NCBI RefSeq assembly: GCF_036850765.1
Contig: NC_089495.1
Span: 118,009,033-118,073,032 of the forward strand
Direction of reading: 5' to 3'
DNA: 64,000 nt
Source: Saccopteryx bilineata
Lineage: Eukaryota > Chordata > Mammalia > Chiroptera > Emballonuridae
Numbering within the stretch: position 1 is the stretch's first letter; each line of letters opens with the position of its first letter. Shown piece by piece: positions 9,801 to 20,718 of this stretch. A model generated the notes under the pieces. It saw only the letters and a list, made by a program, of their open reading frames with translations. It was not told the origin of the DNA and made no database searches. Position numbers and translations under genes: made by a program.

Positions 9801-12800
9801 ATATAAAATGAAAACTTCATGGGGACCTGTAAAGCCAGTAGCCGCAGCCACCATCACAGCCACCTGGCCCATGCAGGTTCGCATTAGATTTGGACAGACA
9901 GTAATGAAACAACAGAGCCAAGAACTGGTGGGTCATTAGCTTTAATCCTAGCTTGCACCCGGCGGGCAAGTAAAAACACACACTGGGCTCCAAAACCCAC
10001 TCATTCAGTGCTCACAAAGCTACTGACTCATCAAAGTATTCCTAGAATCCAAGGCTCCCACCATCCTTATTCACCTCTGTTCCCCATCTCCTTCTCTCTG
10101 CACAAACTCTTCACAAACTGGCTTCTCCTTCAGCACTCCGCTCTTTAGGCTGCCTCTGCTCTGCAATGCTGATGGCAGGAACCTTATCGAGGGAGCCCTG
10201 TCTGTCTTATTTTATAGTGTAGAAATTAAAGCCTCTAAGCCAATATACAAATGAGGAAGTCTCTGATACAAAGCCACTTATCTGAAGCATAAAGGGATTC
10301 CTCATAAGAGTGCACCACCCCACATCACACAACAGTCAAGGGCAGGCATGGCCAACAGTTTTTGCCCCTGGGCCAGATTAGAAAGAAAACTTTTTTCACC
10401 GGCTGAGTGAAATATTAAAATTAAAAAATGTTAAATACAAAAATGATTCATTTAAGTAAACAAAATTTTATTATGTAATTTATGAATAAATGTGAGTGAA
10501 AAAATTTTAATACACAATATTACTTTAATAAAAATATACGGTATTATACATACCGTATAAATATCCAAAATGTATCACAATCAATCGAAATAATATTTAA
10601 TTAATAGAGTGAGCTTGAAGGAGTTATATTGCAAATAAAACAATTATTTTGTTTTACAAACAGCCTGGACACGTTTTCAGTTATCAACTGCAGCTATTGT
10701 CTATGCTACAATGCCACTTGATTCAGCACACTTGACCACAAAAATAACTAATTGTTTGATCTTGGGTGTGCACTGGCAAATTCCGCCTAAAAGAATGTGG
10801 GTTTCACATCGCCACTAAACGTCTAACAGTTCATATAGAGTACAGATGAGTACAAAAGTTGTAAATCTTTATAATGGAATATTTTTAAAAAACAAAGAAG
10901 TATTGCAAGTCCATTCAACCAATTATTGTAATTTAATCCTAGATTAGTCACACGTGGAATTCTTTTCCACGTATCACTATCCTATTAAATATCTCAATTT
11001 CCTGTACTCAATGACATTTCCACTTCTGAGTAGCTGAGATTTTAAAGTAGCAGAGAATATTAAAAATTTAATTGCAGCCCTGGCCGGTTGGCTCAGTGGT
11101 AGAGCGTCAGCCTGGCATGCGGGGGACCCGGTTTCGATTCCCGGCCAGGGCACATAGGAGAAGCACCCATTTGCTTCTCCACCCCCACCCCCTCCTTCCT
11201 CTCTGTCTCTCTCTTCCCCTCCCGCAGCCAAGGCTCCATTGGAGCAAAGATGGCCCGGGCGCTGGGGATGGCTCCTTGGCCTTTGCCCCAGGCGCTAGAG
11301 TGGCTCTGGTCGCGGCAGAGCAACGCCCCAGAGGGGCAGAGCAACGCCCCAGAGGGGCAGAGCATCGCCACCTGGTGGGCAGAGCGTCGCCCCTGGTGGG
11401 CGTGCCGGGTGGATCCTGGTCAGGCGCATGCGGGAGTCTGTCTCTCCCTGTTTCCAGCTTCAGAAGAAAAAAAAAAAATTTAATTGCAGGCCTCATAAAC
11501 TCATTATGCAGGCCGGATTTGGCCCATGGACTGTATTTTGACCATGCCTGGTCAAGGATGTGGGGAAAAGCTTAATTTTGAGAAGATCTTAGTATTAGAA
11601 GGATGTTGAAAGACTTGATATTAAAAGGGTGGGAAAGGCTTAATCTTAAAACTAAGCCTTAGGTATAAGGACCCTGCCTGCTTACAGCCTGTCTCCCACA
11701 CCCAATGCAAACTATAAGCGAGTAAACATATACATCATATTTGCACTTATTTGACCAACAGGGCCTGTTGACTACAAGTTAACTATTTAAAGAGGAGGAC
11801 TGTAGGAACTCAGTAACTATGCATCAAGAACTGTGCTGGGACCCTGGCTGGATAGTTCGGTTGGTTAAGAGCATTGTCATGATATGCCAAGGTTGCAGGT
11901 TCGATTCCCCAGTCAGGGCACATACAGGAACAGATTGATGTTTCTATCTGTTTCTCTCTTTTCCTCTTCCTCTCTCTTTAAAATCAATAAAATTAAAAAA
12001 AAAAAAAAAAAAACAAAAACAAGAACTGTGCTGAGTACTTACAAAATCCTGTAGCTCTATAAGCATGAGAGCCAGTTTACAATCCCCTCCCATGTGATAC
12101 CTGTTTCATTTTGGGGAAGAGTTAGAGTTTCTTTTTTTTTTGATAATGTCGAGTTCCCTTTGATAAATATGTGAGGAAGATGACACATTTTAAATAGCTC
12201 ATTTCCCAAATGTCAAATGTAGACAAAGATAAGGGAGAAGTCATACTTTGGAAGTTTCATTTTCTGAAATTATATTGCAGACATAGATATTTCAACTTAA
12301 GATCCCTCTCATCTTCCCAGCCTGCTTGGTTTGAGTCACACAGGTTCTCGCCACCTGTTGGTCTTTGGGGTGGCTTCTAACAGAAAGTTTCATCTTCTCC
12401 TAGGGGATCACAACAATTAGGTGTTTCTCAGGATCAGAAAATGTCTTCCTTCAAGCTGGAAAGAAAGCAGTCTCTGATTGCGGGGCGCACATGCCCATCA
12501 AGCAAGGATTTGATATCTACATGGATGAGCCTGAGCTGGAGGACCAAAACAGCTGTGCAAGGAAAGAGGGGACTGCGTGCGAGGATGTGTGTGAGGCGGA
12601 TGCCAGCACGCTCAGGTCAGACCTCCACTTCCTGCTGGACTTCAGTGCAGGTAATCGGACTCGCCCACAGCAGTAGGTAGCCTGTATTCATCATAATCAC
12701 CTGCAGTGCTCAGCAGTATATTACTAGCAAGAGCAAGTCATGAAGTAATGACTGTTCTCACCACTGCCTGTGGAGGATTAGTGGATAGAAAGGGTTTTTA

Positions 12801-15800
12801 GATGAAATGTCTTACCTGATTGTGTTGAACCCCCGCAGTCTCCCCTATGCTGGTAGATTCGTCTCTCCATTCCCAGTCTGAAGATGTATCAGGTTTTGAT
12901 ACAGATGTGATAAATGTGACTGAATATGCTGAAGAAATTCACCAGTACCTTAGAGAAGCTGAAGTGAGTTTTCCCAAATTTTACTTTGATTCCAGCACCC
13001 CAAGCACTTAAAATTAAGATAGTTATAAACTCTTGGTCCATAACCACTAATGGATGACATTCTTAGGACATCTAAACATAAGAATGTCTGTAAGAAAAAT
13101 AATAGTTGTGAGGTGAGTAGCAGTTACTTGGACTATTCCTCTATAATTCGGAGGGTTTATATATTAAGTATTTTACTCTTAGAAATAATCCGTGTTGTCA
13201 TTCTACCCCCTCTTTTGAGTTATCTGTTACCTAACTGCATTACAGAACCAGAATTTCACACCTTCTTCTGTATCATAGTAAAGATTTATATGGCTCTTGA
13301 TCAGTTTCCTAAACTTTGCTCATGAGATTTTTAAAATAGCAGCAGTCAGTCCCGTGGCGTGACCTTCCTGATATGGCAAATATTTAAATACAGAACTCTT
13401 TCCCCAAACAGATAAGATACAGGCCCAAAGCACACTACATGAGGAAACAGCCAGACATCACAGAAGGCATGCGGACGATTCTGGTAGACTGGCTGGTTGA
13501 GGTCGGAGAGGAGTACAAGCTTCGGGCTGAGACCCTCTACCTGGCTGTCAACTTCCTGGACAGGTTTCTTTCATGCATGTCTGTTCTGAGAGGGAAACTG
13601 CAGCTGGTAGGGACCGCGGCCATTCTTCTGGCTTCGTAAGTGTCTTTCAGCTTAAATCATCTGAAGCTACAGCCTGTCAAAACTCACGATTTATTCTTCA
13701 TTTATTGAAGAAATGCAGTGCTTTATAATTAAAACTTATTCATGCCTTCTTGGATAAAATATAATTTTTATAGCATTTAATGAAAAATTGAATCTTACCA
13801 CATGTTCACTCTTCAGTTCAGATGTTTATGATTTACAGTGACAAGTACAGTTTCATGACTAAGGCAGCCATCAGCTCAAATTCAATATACAATTTAACTG
13901 TTTTGTGCTGTAGTCTTTTGGCTGTATTGTAGTACAAGTAAAAGTCCTATTTCAAGAGATTTCGGTTATATAAAAGCAATTTTTGTGATCTGGTAAATGA
14001 CCCATAATAATACAGTTTATGTGGTTACAGTGAATAAATTATTTTAGCTAGTTCCTGTTACTATTAGTCATTGATAATAATATCTAATTGTGTGGAAATG
14101 AGTTGGGTTGTGGCTGAGCTGCCTTTAATTAAATGACCTGTTTGTGACTAGTAGTTTCCTTTCTATTCTTCTGGTTTCAGATATTCTGGTCATTAATGCC
14201 TAAAACCTTGCCAAAATTTCCCTACAGAAATGAGAAATAAAAGCAAAAGCAAAGAATTGATACCAGTGAAATTTTATCATTATCATTCTTTTAAGTCTAT
14301 AGCATCATTTACTAATTCAACAGAGAAAGCTAAATGTAATCTTTTTGAAAATCTAAGACTGAAGAAATTTTTTCTACCCTGTATTCAATGTACACACAAG
14401 ATGGTTTGAATTAGGAGGAGTTTACATGTATGACTGTCATTCAGAGTCTTTCAGTGTGTTAGAGGCCAAACCTAAAATTCTTAGTTGGAAATCATTTCCA
14501 TTATGGGCCCTTAGCAGTAAATACACCGTATCTTTTGTGATACTCATGTTTGTGTTCTAGAAACAAGCTCCTGATACTTTTACCGCCTATTGCAGTTAGT
14601 GAGTTTGAAGTCGGCCAGGGCCTGTGCAAGGCACATCAGTGAGAGCTCAGGGAGGGGAGCTGCCCGTTCCTGGCCTTACTTCCAACTCTACCTTTTCCAG
14701 GAAATATGAAGAAATATATCCACCTGATGTAGATGAGTTTGTCTATATAACTGATGATACCTACACAAAACGGCAGTTGTTAAGGATGGAACACCTGTTC
14801 CTGAAAATCCTCGCTTTCGATCTGACAGTGCCAACCACCAATCAGTTCCTCCTTCAGTACTTAAGGAGACAAGGAGTGTGCATCAGAACTGAGAACCTGG
14901 CCAAGGTAGGCCACATGACTGCCAAGAATGTTGGGTAAAAGTAGCCATTCCAGTCGTCCTTCAGTTCTTCCTTCCTTTTCAGTTTTTTGTCTTGGGCCCA
15001 GAAAAGCTTTATAGCAATGAAAGAGAACTGCTTTTAAGAACATGACTTGTGCCCTGGCTGGTTGGCTCAGCGGTAGAGTGTCGGCCTGGCGTGCGGGGGA
15101 CCCGGGTTCGATTCCCAGCCAGGGCACACAGGAGAAGCGCCCATTTGCTTCTCCACCCCCGCCTCCCCCTTCCTTTCTGTCTCTCTCTTCCCCTCCCGCA
15201 GCCAAGGCTCCATTGGAGCAAAGATGGCCCGGGCGCTGGGGATGGCTCCTTGGCCTCTGCCCCAGGCGCTAGAGTGGCTCTGGTCGCGGCAGAGTGACGC
15301 CCCGGAGGGGCAGAGCATCGTCCCCTGGTGGGCAGAGCGTCGCCCCTGGTGGGCATGCCGGGTGGATCCCGGTCGGGCGCATGCGGGAGTCTGTCTGACT
15401 GTCTCTCCCCATTTCCAGCTTCAGAAAAATACAAAAAAAAAAAAAGAACATGACTTGTGTCTGACCAGGCGGTGGCGCAGTGGATAGAGCGTTGGACTGG
15501 GATGCCGAGGACCCAGGTTCAAGACCCCGAGGTCGCCAGCTTGAGCCCAGGCTCATCTGGTTTGAGCAAGGCTCACCAGCTTGAGCCCAAGGTCGCTGGC
15601 TCAAGCAAAGCTTCACCGTTCTGCTGTAGCCCCCCCCCCGCCCCCCCATGAAGGCACATATGAGAAATCAATGAACAACTAAGGAACTGCAACGAAGAAT
15701 TGATGTTTCTCATCTCTCTCCCTTCCTGTTTGTCTGTTCCTCTCTCTGACTCTCCCTGTCTCTGCCACACACACACACACAAAAAGAACATGACTTGTGG

Positions 15801-18800
15801 TTACGAGACATTACTATTGATCATGTTTGACTGTCTAATCACTCAACCGTCAAAGAGATTTAAGCTTGGAAATGGTTCCCTTGTTGGGTACAGACCACAT
15901 GCAAGCAATGCCTCTTAGGTGTACAGAATAGGAGCAGGGTCAGTGTGATGTGATTTGGCTCAAATCTCCTCCTAAGATATTAAGTAATTAAGCATTATTT
16001 GGTCATTTGGAGTTGTAGAACTTAGTCGAAGACACTAATGTATTGGTTTGGAAAACTTGGTTTTTCAACCATTATGATTTAGTATATTTGGTATTTCTGT
16101 ACTATGCAAACAGTAATAAGAAAATCTATATACATTTCCCAATATCTTTCTTCTTCTTTTTTTTGTTTGTATTTTTCCAAAGTGAAAGGAGAGGGGGCAG
16201 CAGACAGACTCCCGCATGCACTCGACCGGGATCCACCTGGCATGGCCATCAGGGGTCATGCTCTGCCTATCTAGGCCATTGGTCAGCTGCAATGGGAGCC
16301 ATTTTAGCGCCTGAGGCAGTGGCCATGGAGCCATCCTCAGCCCCATAAAACCATCCTCAGCCCCATGGAGCCTTGGCTGTGGGAGAGGAAGAGAGAAATA
16401 GAAAGGAAAGAGGGAAAGGTGGAGAAGCAGATGGGCACTTCTCCAGTGTGCCCTGACCGGAATCAAACCTGGGACTTCCACATGCCAAGCCGATGCTCTA
16501 CTGCTGAGCCAATTGGCCAGGGCATTTTTCTTCTAATCTGATAAATTCCCACTGGTTCTGTTCTAGCCTCTGAATTGCATGTTTTTGTCTGATTAATTAA
16601 TAGCTTTGATACTGTCATAGTTTGCCTTTGGCTAAAGTCTATAGTCCCACTCCAGGGGCCAGAGCACTGCCACTCTGCCTGACCAGCATAAACCTGTGTT
16701 ACTAAGTAACCCATCACATATACTGTGTGCAAAGGCCAAATACTTGTATAGAGAAATGTTTTACAATATAAACATTATTCTGCCTGTGGACAGGCATAGC
16801 AGTTCTTAACCTAGTGAATAATTTTGAACAAAATAATTCAGTGTGTTCCCCTGACATTTTTAAGTTTACTTTAACCTTACTCGAATTCCTAATTCCAATG
16901 AGATTTTTCTCACTTGCTTTTAGTATGTGGCGGAACTGAGTCTGCTTGAAGCCGACCCATTCTTGAAATATCTTCCTTCATTGATAGCTGCAGCAGCTTA
17001 CTGCCTGGCAAACTATACTGTGAATAGGCACTTCTGGGTAAGATTCTAACTGCCTTTTTTTTTCAGATGAAATTTAAGATCTACCTAAAATCTATTCAGT
17101 AACTCTGAAGGTTTAGAATAGGCTGGCCTCCTAGAAGTCTTGCCAGCAGATTACTATAGCCTACATTGCCGCAAAGCAGCACGGCTAGTAATTCCAGTTC
17201 CCAAGCTAGTAATTCAGGTCCTGAGTGGGAACGGCGCGGAATTAAGAAAATACGGTTAAAGTGAAAGGATGGGCTTGGGAGGGCTCTGCAATGCTGATGG
17301 CTAGATCAGAGCGCGGTCCACACCCGCTTCTTGCTGTATTTATAGGGCAAAGTGGGCCATTAGCAGATCAGAGATCTCTGATCACATTTCTAAGGCAACC
17401 CAAGAATTCTACCAAGTGCAGAAAAACCTCACCGTACATAACATCTTAACTTCACACAAAACAAAGGATAGAAGAAACTTGCCTCCAGTCTTTCCGGGGG
17501 ACTTGGGGGGTAGGATGAGTATAAACAATCCAGCATCACAGCTAACATGGAGGTGTGGGGAAGGGCATGTAAATTGTCTTTGCCAACTAATACAATCAGT
17601 CAGAGGTTGTGGGGAAGGGCTTAGCCTTAGTAACTGAATCAGACAAGTGAGGTGGGGGGATGGGCAGACTGTTCCCCACACCTCTGTCCCCCAAAATCTA
17701 AACTGCAAAGACCCTGTTGGCTTTCGATACCCAGCACTTCATGGCTTTGACTCAGCAGCTTTGCTCTATGGAGAGCAGAGATTACAAAAGTCAGGAAGGT
17801 GGCATTGGACTGCTCATTCAACAGAAGCAGGCCTGGAGCCCTCAGTGCCTGCTCTTGTCCAGGGAAGGCCCTCATAGTGCAAGTGCTGACTATTTTTTCC
17901 TCTAAAAGTTGGTGACAACGTGCATCAAAACAAGATGGTTGGAAGGTTGGCTCATACTTTCAAGGGACTAGGGAAGTTTTAGTGTTGCCTCTTGGCTGAA
18001 GAAGGTTGCAGGATTGCAAATGGGCCCCTGGGTTTGGTTCTGAAGGATCACTTTTGTGTTAAAAGAAGTGGGGTGTCTACTTTTATTTTCTAGAATACTT
18101 GTTTCTTATTATGCATTCAGCTAAGAATCTTTATAGTCTTATGTGAATAGGGTATTCAGGTAAGTACATTATAAATGTATAAAGTGAGCAAATTTAGAAC
18201 TCTGGATATAGTTCTTAATATTTTATAGAGTTTAGAGTCTCTGAAGAAGGATTATAGTTTCTTTTGAGATAAATGTGGACACTTAAGTAATTTGTTTTCT
18301 TTATTTCAGTTTTATCTTCAAATTTCTCATATATTAGAAAGTTATATGGTGTAATCTTTTTTTTTTATCTTGATTAGCCAGAAACTCTGGCTGCATTTAC
18401 AGGGTATTCACTAAGTGAAATTGTGCCTTGCCTGAGTGAGCTACATAAAGCGTGCCTTGATATACCCCATCGGCCTCAGCAAGCCATTAGGGAGAAGTAT
18501 AAGGCTTCAAAGTAAGTTTCTGAATTTTTCTTTTCTAGGCTCACTACTTAAAGCTTTAATAGGTCATAGGAGTGTTGGAGTCAAATGTAGAACGAATTAT
18601 ATTATCTGGTGGTAGGCTGGAAGAGGAAGGCTGTATGTTAATCAAGAAAATCAGTTCGGGGAGACCTAGATTTATAACCTCTCTGCCAGTAGTGCATATG
18701 GTCAGCTAACTTCCTTCCTTTCTGTTAGAACTACTACAAAGTTTTCTGTGGCCTCCCTGAGATGTGACAAAACTGAGGTCCTTGGCTCGCGTTGAAGTTG

Positions 18801-18870
18801 CTTTGCATCTCGTTTCAGGTACATGCATGTGTCTCTCCTGGAACCGCCTGCTGTCCTTCCTCTGCAGTAA
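6683..18870 (+). CDS. CCNA1: Cyclin A1 (spliced, 8 coding exons, 421 aa)
   Basis: Coding exons are 6683-6847 (exon from 6671), 12404-12650, 12839-12963, 13412-13635, 14701-14905, 16924-17037, 18378-18511 and 18819-18870. They sum to 1,266 nt, 421 codons plus TAA. All introns are GT-AG and all phases agree. Cyclin A1 binds CDK2 and CDK1 in the nucleus and is chiefly needed in male meiosis. Visible features: destruction-box motif RTVL at residues 37-40; the hydrophobic docking patch MRTIL at 199-203, within the first cyclin box (about 175-300, including [20 protein letters not shown]); and a C-terminal cyclin fold (about 302-420, [29 protein letters not shown]). The length equals the 421-residue form I recall for rodent cyclin A1. 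I chose the start at 6683 because it matches that form. No frameshift or stop is present. The MRTIL patch and N-terminus distinguish it from CCNA2. Confidence 0.96.
7000..7364 (+). repeat. tRNA-derived SINE (about 390-bp bat family), 5'-truncated
   Basis: The body GGGTTCGATTCCCGGCCAGGGCAC...CTTCAG is followed by a 25-A tail. Target duplication AAGATCATCTTGTTGA (6984-6999) and AAGATCATCTTGTTAA (7365-7380) flank it. The first about 40 bp, with the A box, are missing, so it could not be transcribed from its own promoter. Confidence 0.9.
7996..8135 (-). repeat. Old tRNA-derived SINE, antisense
   Basis: A poly-T start, a GA-rich run and a degenerate head (TCCAACCAACTGGGCTAACC) match the minus strand of a diverged bat tRNA-SINE of the type also seen at 11839. 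There is no clear target duplication. Confidence 0.5.
8165..8245 (+). repeat. MIR-like 3' fragment
   Basis: The sequence CTGGCACATAGTGGGTGCTCATTAAATG resembles the conserved 3' part of the mammalian MIR SINE. The fragment is short. Confidence 0.5.
8842..9085 (+). repeat. LTR family B fragment in a hAT element
   Basis: It begins TGTTGGGGACCAAAAAACC and matches the U3 of the antisense ERV2-type LTRs at 2975-4205 and 17167-17736 for about 240 bp. The remaining LTR is absent and there is no matching duplication at the right side, so it is truncated. Confidence 0.6.
9115..9360 (+). pseudogene. hAT transposase C-terminal remnant
   Basis: Forward translation with stops gives [12 protein letters not shown], then [19 protein letters not shown] and later NICPNIEEI. 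This is the pattern of the C-terminal hAT dimerisation domain of Charlie-type transposases (a Phe/Thr-rich strand, then YLCE.GF). Several in-frame stops and the missing N-terminal domains make it non-functional. Confidence 0.65.
10343..11550. mobile_element. Non-autonomous hAT element
   Basis: Termini CAGGCATGGCCAA...TTGACCATGCCTG are near-perfect inverted repeats with an 8-bp duplication, GTCAAGGG (10335-10342) and GTCAAGGA (11551-11558). The interior is AT-rich without a recognisable transposase. It is inserted in the LTR at 9828-11760 and itself contains a SINE. Confidence 0.85.
11078..11475 (+). repeat. tRNA-derived SINE nested in hAT
   Basis: A full-length SINE (CCCTGGCCGGTTGGCTCAG... 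to A tail) with the perfect duplication AAATTTAATTGCAG (11064-11077 and 11476-11489). One GACGCCCC-type segment is repeated (AACGCCCCAGAGGGGCAGAGC twice). Confidence 0.95.
11839..12019 (+). repeat. Short tRNA-derived SINE (VES-like)
   Basis: The head CCTGGCTGGATAGTTCGGTTGG, a B-box-like GGTTCGATTCC and an AATAAAATTAAA(A)n tail resemble the short bat VES-type SINE. The target duplication is CAAGAACTGTGCTG (11825-11838, 12020-12033). Confidence 0.85.
12404..12650 (+). CDS. CCNA1: CCNA1 coding exon (residues 56-137 and part of 138)
   Basis: The acceptor TTCTCCTAG precedes GGG ATC; the donor is GCAG|GTAATC. The frame reads [15 protein letters not shown]..., then ...[10 protein letters not shown]... 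and ...[13 protein letters not shown], the variable N-terminal region conserved with mammalian cyclin A1. It ends in phase 1. Confidence 0.95.
12839..12963 (+). CDS. CCNA1: CCNA1 coding exon (residues 138-179)
   Basis: The acceptor CCCCCGCAG completes the Val-138 codon; the donor is GAA|GTGAGT. It encodes SPMLVDSSL... to ...[17 protein letters not shown], the helix leading into the cyclin box. It ends in phase 0. Confidence 0.95.
13412..13635 (+). CDS. CCNA1: CCNA1 coding exon, first cyclin box (residues 180-254)
   Basis: The acceptor CCCCAAACAG and donor TC|GTAAGT bound an exon beginning [15 protein letters not shown]. It contains the docking patch MRTIL and the core cyclin box. It ends in phase 2 (Ser-254 is split). 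Confidence 0.97.
13636..14700 (+). other. CCNA1: CCNA1 intron between residues 254 halves: no repeats recognised
   Basis: About 1.07 kb of intron between two cyclin-box exons. I see no SINE, LTR or other repeat signature here, in contrast to the neighbouring introns. Confidence 0.5.
14701..14905 (+). CDS. CCNA1: CCNA1 coding exon (residues 254-322)
   Basis: The acceptor CCTTTTCCAG and donor AAG|GTAGGC bound [19 protein letters not shown]..., then the linker ...[17 protein letters not shown]... to ENLAK. It ends in phase 0. Confidence 0.97.
15052..15443 (+). repeat. tRNA-derived SINE in CCNA1 intron
   Basis: A full-length bat SINE flanked by AAGAACATGACTTGTG-type duplications at about 15037 and 15444-15459. 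The same target sequence also flanks the next SINE. Confidence 0.93.
15460..15782 (+). repeat. Second SINE family (CTGACCAGGCGGTGGCGCAG type)
   Basis: The head CTGACCAGGCGGTGGCGCAG, internal GCTTGAGCCC repeats and GGCACATATGAGAAA define a second tRNA-type SINE family of this genome. It ends in (CA)n and AAAAAGAACATGACTTGTG, a third copy of the target site of the preceding SINE. Confidence 0.88.
16150..16523 (-). repeat. tRNA-derived SINE, antisense, diverged
   Basis: The minus strand of the about 390-bp SINE: T-rich tail on the left, GAGCCAATTGGCCAGGGC on the right. It is more diverged than the young copies. Confidence 0.85.
16924..17037 (+). CDS. CCNA1: CCNA1 coding exon (residues 323-360)
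   Basis: The acceptor TTGCTTTTAG and donor TGG|GTAAGA bound exactly 38 codons, [16 protein letters not shown]... to ...NRHFW, the first helices of the C-terminal cyclin fold. It ends in phase 0. Confidence 0.97.
17167..17736 (-). repeat. ERV2-type solo LTR (family B) in CCNA1 intron
   Basis: Read on the minus strand the LTR runs TGCTGGGTATCG...TTTGCGGCA, 570 bp, with a TATA box (CTATAAATACAG, near 17340). Its U5 end (TTTTCTTAATTCC..., ...GCGGCA) resembles that of the ERV2 LTR at 63015-63447. The duplication CTACAT (17161-17166) and CTTCAT (17737-17742) is 6 bp with one mismatch, the size expected for class II elements. Confidence 0.75.
18378..18511 (+). CDS. CCNA1: CCNA1 coding exon (residues 361-405)
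   Basis: The acceptor TCTTGATTAG and donor AA|GTAAGT bound [16 protein letters not shown]... to ...REKYKAS. It ends in phase 2; Lys-405 is completed in the last exon. Confidence 0.97.
18819..18870 (+). CDS. CCNA1: CCNA1 last coding exon (residues 405-421)
   Basis: The acceptor ATCTCGTTTCAG is followed by G TAC ATG CAT, giving [16 protein letters not shown] and TAA at 18868-18870. The C-terminal [13 protein letters not shown] ending is characteristic of cyclin A1. Confidence 0.95.
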
Positions 18871-19090
18871 GGTTCAGAGCGGAAGCGCTTTCAGAACTTA
18901 TCCTCCACGTCAACAGAACTGGTCCTGATTTGTATAGGTTTCAGTGGGCTGCATCAACTGACTAGTGTTTCTACAGTATAGGTGACATTTTAAAAAATGT
19001 ATTTAGATTTTAGTATTTAGATTATCTTAGATTTAGTAGCTTGTGAAGTAGTCTTAACATTTTAAAAAGAATAAACAACTTACCTTATGG
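18871..19090 (+). other. CCNA1: CCNA1 3' untranslated region
   Basis: About 220 nt of AT-rich sequence lies between the stop codon and the first consensus polyadenylation signal. Length and position fit the short cyclin A1 3' UTR. The exact cleavage site is inferred. Confidence 0.65.
19070..19075 (+). terminator. CCNA1: CCNA1 polyadenylation signal AATAAA
   Basis: A consensus AATAAA lies 200 nt after the stop codon and is the first such hexamer downstream. Cleavage would be expected 10-25 nt later. Confidence 0.7.
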
Positions 19091-20342
19091 CTATGTGTTA
19101 GGTTTATTTACTAATTACCATGGCTGACATACATGCCTGAATTTTAGTTGAGAGTATTATAAATGTCATCTCTATTTTAAGAATTCTTCTAAGTTGGTTT
19201 TAAAAAATCTGGCATGCTGTTAGGGTTAAGTGTTCTGAGGAACCCAGAGCTTTTCGTGTTCAGGAAATGGCTGCCCTGAGACTTTCTCTCATCTCTTCAC
19301 ATAACTCTCCATAAATTGACAAAGGAAGGAACTCCAAGCTTAGACGTGATAGTGAAGGGATATAGACAAGCACTATCTATTTTAGCTCCTCCTAGGCCCC
19401 TCGGAAGAAGCAGTGGGTGGAGGACTACATGTTCTCCGTTACCTCCAAAGGGAAACTTATATTTAATGCCAGTCCAGGGATGTGATGCTCTTTTTCTAAA
19501 GGGATAACATTACGTCAGTGCTCAGCTTTTTTTAATGTTCAGTTTTGATTTGGTTGTCCATCAAACATATATTTCAGTTTTAGAAAATGCTCAGAGAAGT
19601 AGGAAAGGCAAAATTCACCATAGATGGGACTTCAGAATATTTAAGCCAACCCTCGTGTTTCTGTCTGGGAGATAGCTGCGTGAAAGCCTACTCTGGCTCC
19701 CCTCGCTCACGGTCCTGCCGTTCACCGTACTTCATATGTCTGTATGACCCCTCCCAACAGCACTGCGCACAGCACAAGATGGGAAAATTGAAAACACAAA
19801 CACTTGTTTTGATTTTATTTTAAAGATTGAAAGGAAAATCGAGAGTAGACTTGTCCTTAAGGGAAGGTGGTGCTTATTGGGGATTGACCATAAATTTCGA
19901 TAATCTCAGACTTTCTGTGTCTCCAGGCCTGCCTGGGGCTCGGCCCAGGTGGCTCTGTGGAGATAAGAACAGGAAACGTGTTTTCTAGATTCCTATATAC
20001 AGAAAAGACTAGACCTAAGTAGGTTTTGGGGAGTAGATGAAATTAACTCCAAATATTATGTTTTTTTCAAGCTCTAGTGAAATTATAAATATAAAAATAC
20101 AGTCGTGTTACATATTTTGTGAAGACGTAAAGAGTACCCACATTGCCTTTCTCTGTCGATTATCATTGTCTCCATTTCTGGTGCCACTGAATAAATCAGC
20201 ATTCCCTGAGTGCTTTGTGTGTTATTACCTACATTCCACAAAGCAGGTGCACGCCCGTATCAGTACTGACTCTGATGCATCCAGAAAGTCAGTATTTGTG
20301 CTGTCACTACACAGCCAATAAGCAGAGGCAGGGATTGAATAT
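19091..20342. other. Downstream flank of CCNA1, no recognised feature
   Basis: Single-copy-looking DNA after the polyadenylation signal. Short open frames occur, but none has recognisable similarity or splice structure. Confidence 0.45.
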
Positions 20343-20718
20343 TTTCTTTTTTTCTAAAGTGAGAAGCAAGGAGGCAGAGACAGACTCCTGCATGCACCCC
20401 AACCAGGATCCACTCAGTAAGCCTCCTATGGGGCGATGCTCTGCCCATCTGGGGCTATTGCTTCATAGCTCAGCAATCAAGCTATTTTAGCACCTGAGGC
20501 AAGGCCATGGAACCATCCTCAGCACTCAGGGCCCACTCACTCTAATCAGCCATAGCTGCAGGAAGGGAAGAGAAAGAGAGAGAGAAAGAGTGATAGAGGG
20601 AGAAGGGGAGGGGTGGAGAAGCAGATGGTCATTTCTCCTGTGTGCCCTGACTGGGAATCGAACCTGGGACATCCACACGCTGGACTGACACTGTACCACT
20701 GAGTCAACTGGCCAGGGC
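20343..20718 (-). repeat. tRNA-derived SINE, antisense, diverged
   Basis: A T-rich left end and GTCAACTGGCCAGGGC at the right, with a GA-rich run at 20570-20605, mark the minus strand of an older about 390-bp SINE. Confidence 0.85.

Larger units (their letters stand above)
9828..11760 (-). repeat. Solo LTR of family A, split by a hAT element
   Basis: Positions 9828-10342 and 11551-11760 together make one antisense LTR with the forward ends TGTAAAGCC...TTGACCAACA. The flanks GGACC (9823-9827) and GGGCC (11761-11765) are a 5-bp duplication with one mismatch. It lies in CCNA1 intron 2, antisense to the gene. Confidence 0.75.

Noticed and set aside
11072..11575. 167-codon frame with [16 protein letters not shown] motif, recurring many times in the window
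   Set aside because: This is the translation of the SINE body. The same peptide appears wherever the SINE occurs, on either strand, so it is not a protein family.
15052..15130. tRNA gene-like head with A and B box motifs
   Set aside because: It is the tRNA-derived 5' part of a SINE, repeated across the window with A tails and target duplications. It lacks a complete cloverleaf acceptor stem.
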